This document shows positions 63,591 through 64,000 of a DNA stretch of 64,000 nt, in pieces; the first letter of the stretch is position 1, and the number at the start of each line of letters is the position of its first letter. The DNA is taken from positions 62,001 through 126,000 of the forward strand of contig CAYTZN010000002.1 in the NCBI GenBank assembly GCA_964442495.1, in the 5' to 3' direction. Origin of the DNA: CAYTZN01 sp964442495 (GTDB lineage Bacteria; Pseudomonadota; Gammaproteobacteria; Legionellales; Legionellaceae). The notes beneath the pieces were generated by a model that searched no databases, was not told the DNA's origin, and saw only the letters and a list, made by a program, of their open reading frames with translations. The position numbers and the translations under genes are program-made.

Positions 63591-64000
63591 TTAGGCTTTG
63601 TTTTCAGCAAGCAACGCATTGATGGCTTCTTTATCCACGCGCGTCATGAGGGGCACAAAGGTGGCTATGGTGTGGTTTAATAATGGTGTTTCAATGTTTT
63701 CCCAGGTTAAGGGCGGGCAATTTAAAAATTGCTCTGCCGCTGTAGCCATGTCTGGCAATACAGGCTTTAAATAGGTCATTAACAAACGAAACAAATTGAT
63801 GCCCATCGTGCAGATAGCCTGGACGTCATCTAAGCGCTCGGGGTCTTTTGCCAGCAACCATGGTTTTTGAGTATCAATGTATTTGTTTACTTCATCTGCT
63901 CCTTCCATGATCTGACGTATAGCGCGTGCGTAATCACGTTGCACATAAGCTTCGATAATGGGGTTTCGAAGTACTAGTAATTTTTCATAGAGTTCGGGTT
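63591..64000 (-). CDS. metG: Methionyl-tRNA synthetase, C-terminal part
   Basis: The frame is open to the window edge, so only the last 135 or so residues are seen. They match the MetRS anticodon-binding domain: YARAIRQIMEGADEVNKYID followed by KPW-LAK, ending LLAENKA. The longer MetRS form with an additional C-terminal tRNA-binding domain is not present, so this is the short form. rsxB starts 12 bases after it, suggesting a metG-rsxB-nth operon. Confidence 0.93.
   Translation of the reverse strand, partial: PELYEKLLVLRNPIIEAYVQRDYARAIRQIMEGADEVNKYIDTQKPWLLAKDPERLDDVQAICTMGINLFRLLMTYLKPVLPDMATAAEQFLNCPPLTWENIETPLLNHTIATFVPLMTRVDKEAINALLAENKA

Noticed and set aside
1..64000. CRISPR array
   Set aside because: No regularly spaced direct repeats were found on reading; the repeats present are inverted repeats or protein-coding repeats.

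Overview
The window is about 64 kb of a gammaproteobacterial chromosome spanning the replication origin, most probably from a Legionella species (genus likely, species not determinable by eye). The reasons are: the dnaA-dnaN-recF-gyrB block, with hfq-hflX further out, on one side of oriC; an astacin-type metalloprotease like the Dot/Icm effector LegP beside a large membrane protein close to the origin; a PagP/Rcp-type lipid A palmitoyltransferase; and several eukaryotic-like proteins (ankyrin-type repeats, long coiled coil, an IQ calmodulin-binding motif). Base composition is AT-rich.

Layout. 1-5.5 kb: end of an outer-membrane barrel gene, a secreted Cys-rich protein and a long coiled-coil protein. 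5.5-9.6 kb: uvrB, an aspartate aminotransferase, tRNA-Asn, a methyltransferase. 9.8-13.3 kb: a leftward signalling operon (PAS histidine kinase, single-domain receiver, Hpt-receiver-GGDEF protein). 13.4-19.2 kb: a protein with three GFLNT repeats, a lone LuxR-type HTH protein and a 1458-residue ankyrin-like repeat protein. 19.3-24.6 kb: FAH-family hydrolase, coq7, phosphate transporter, amino-acid permease, pagP, wrbA. 24.8-26.6 kb: IQ-motif protein and a decayed IS4-type element with both ends intact. 26.7-35.4 kb: permease, darP-rlmKL, phosphonatase-like HAD enzyme, HerA-like ATPase, thioredoxin-like protein, hflX, hfq. 35.4-35.75 kb: a non-coding gap that appears to encode an Rsm/Csr-type regulatory RNA. 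35.75-47.6 kb: gyrB, recF (with a perfect parS site), dnaN, dnaA, oriC, rpmH-rnpA-yidD-yidC-mnmE. 47.9-57.3 kb: membrane protein, legP-like gene, rsmI/lpoA, several unknown proteins, a dus gene. 57.4-64 kb: pteridine reductase, midA-like, pterin synthase homologue, priA, thioesterase, nth, rsxB and the 3' end of metG.

The genes combine the replication and translation core around oriC with scattered lineage-specific genes that look like host-interaction factors. The most striking item that is not a protein gene is the predicted RNA at about 35640-35725: a sigma70-type promoter, an upstream palindrome like the GacA/LetA box, and five GGA motifs, three of them in hairpin loops. That is the design of RNAs that sequester CsrA and control the replicative/transmissive switch. 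Second are the parS site written into the last codons of recF and a duplicated AT-rich inverted repeat in oriC. All functional statements are read from sequence and family knowledge; no database search was run.
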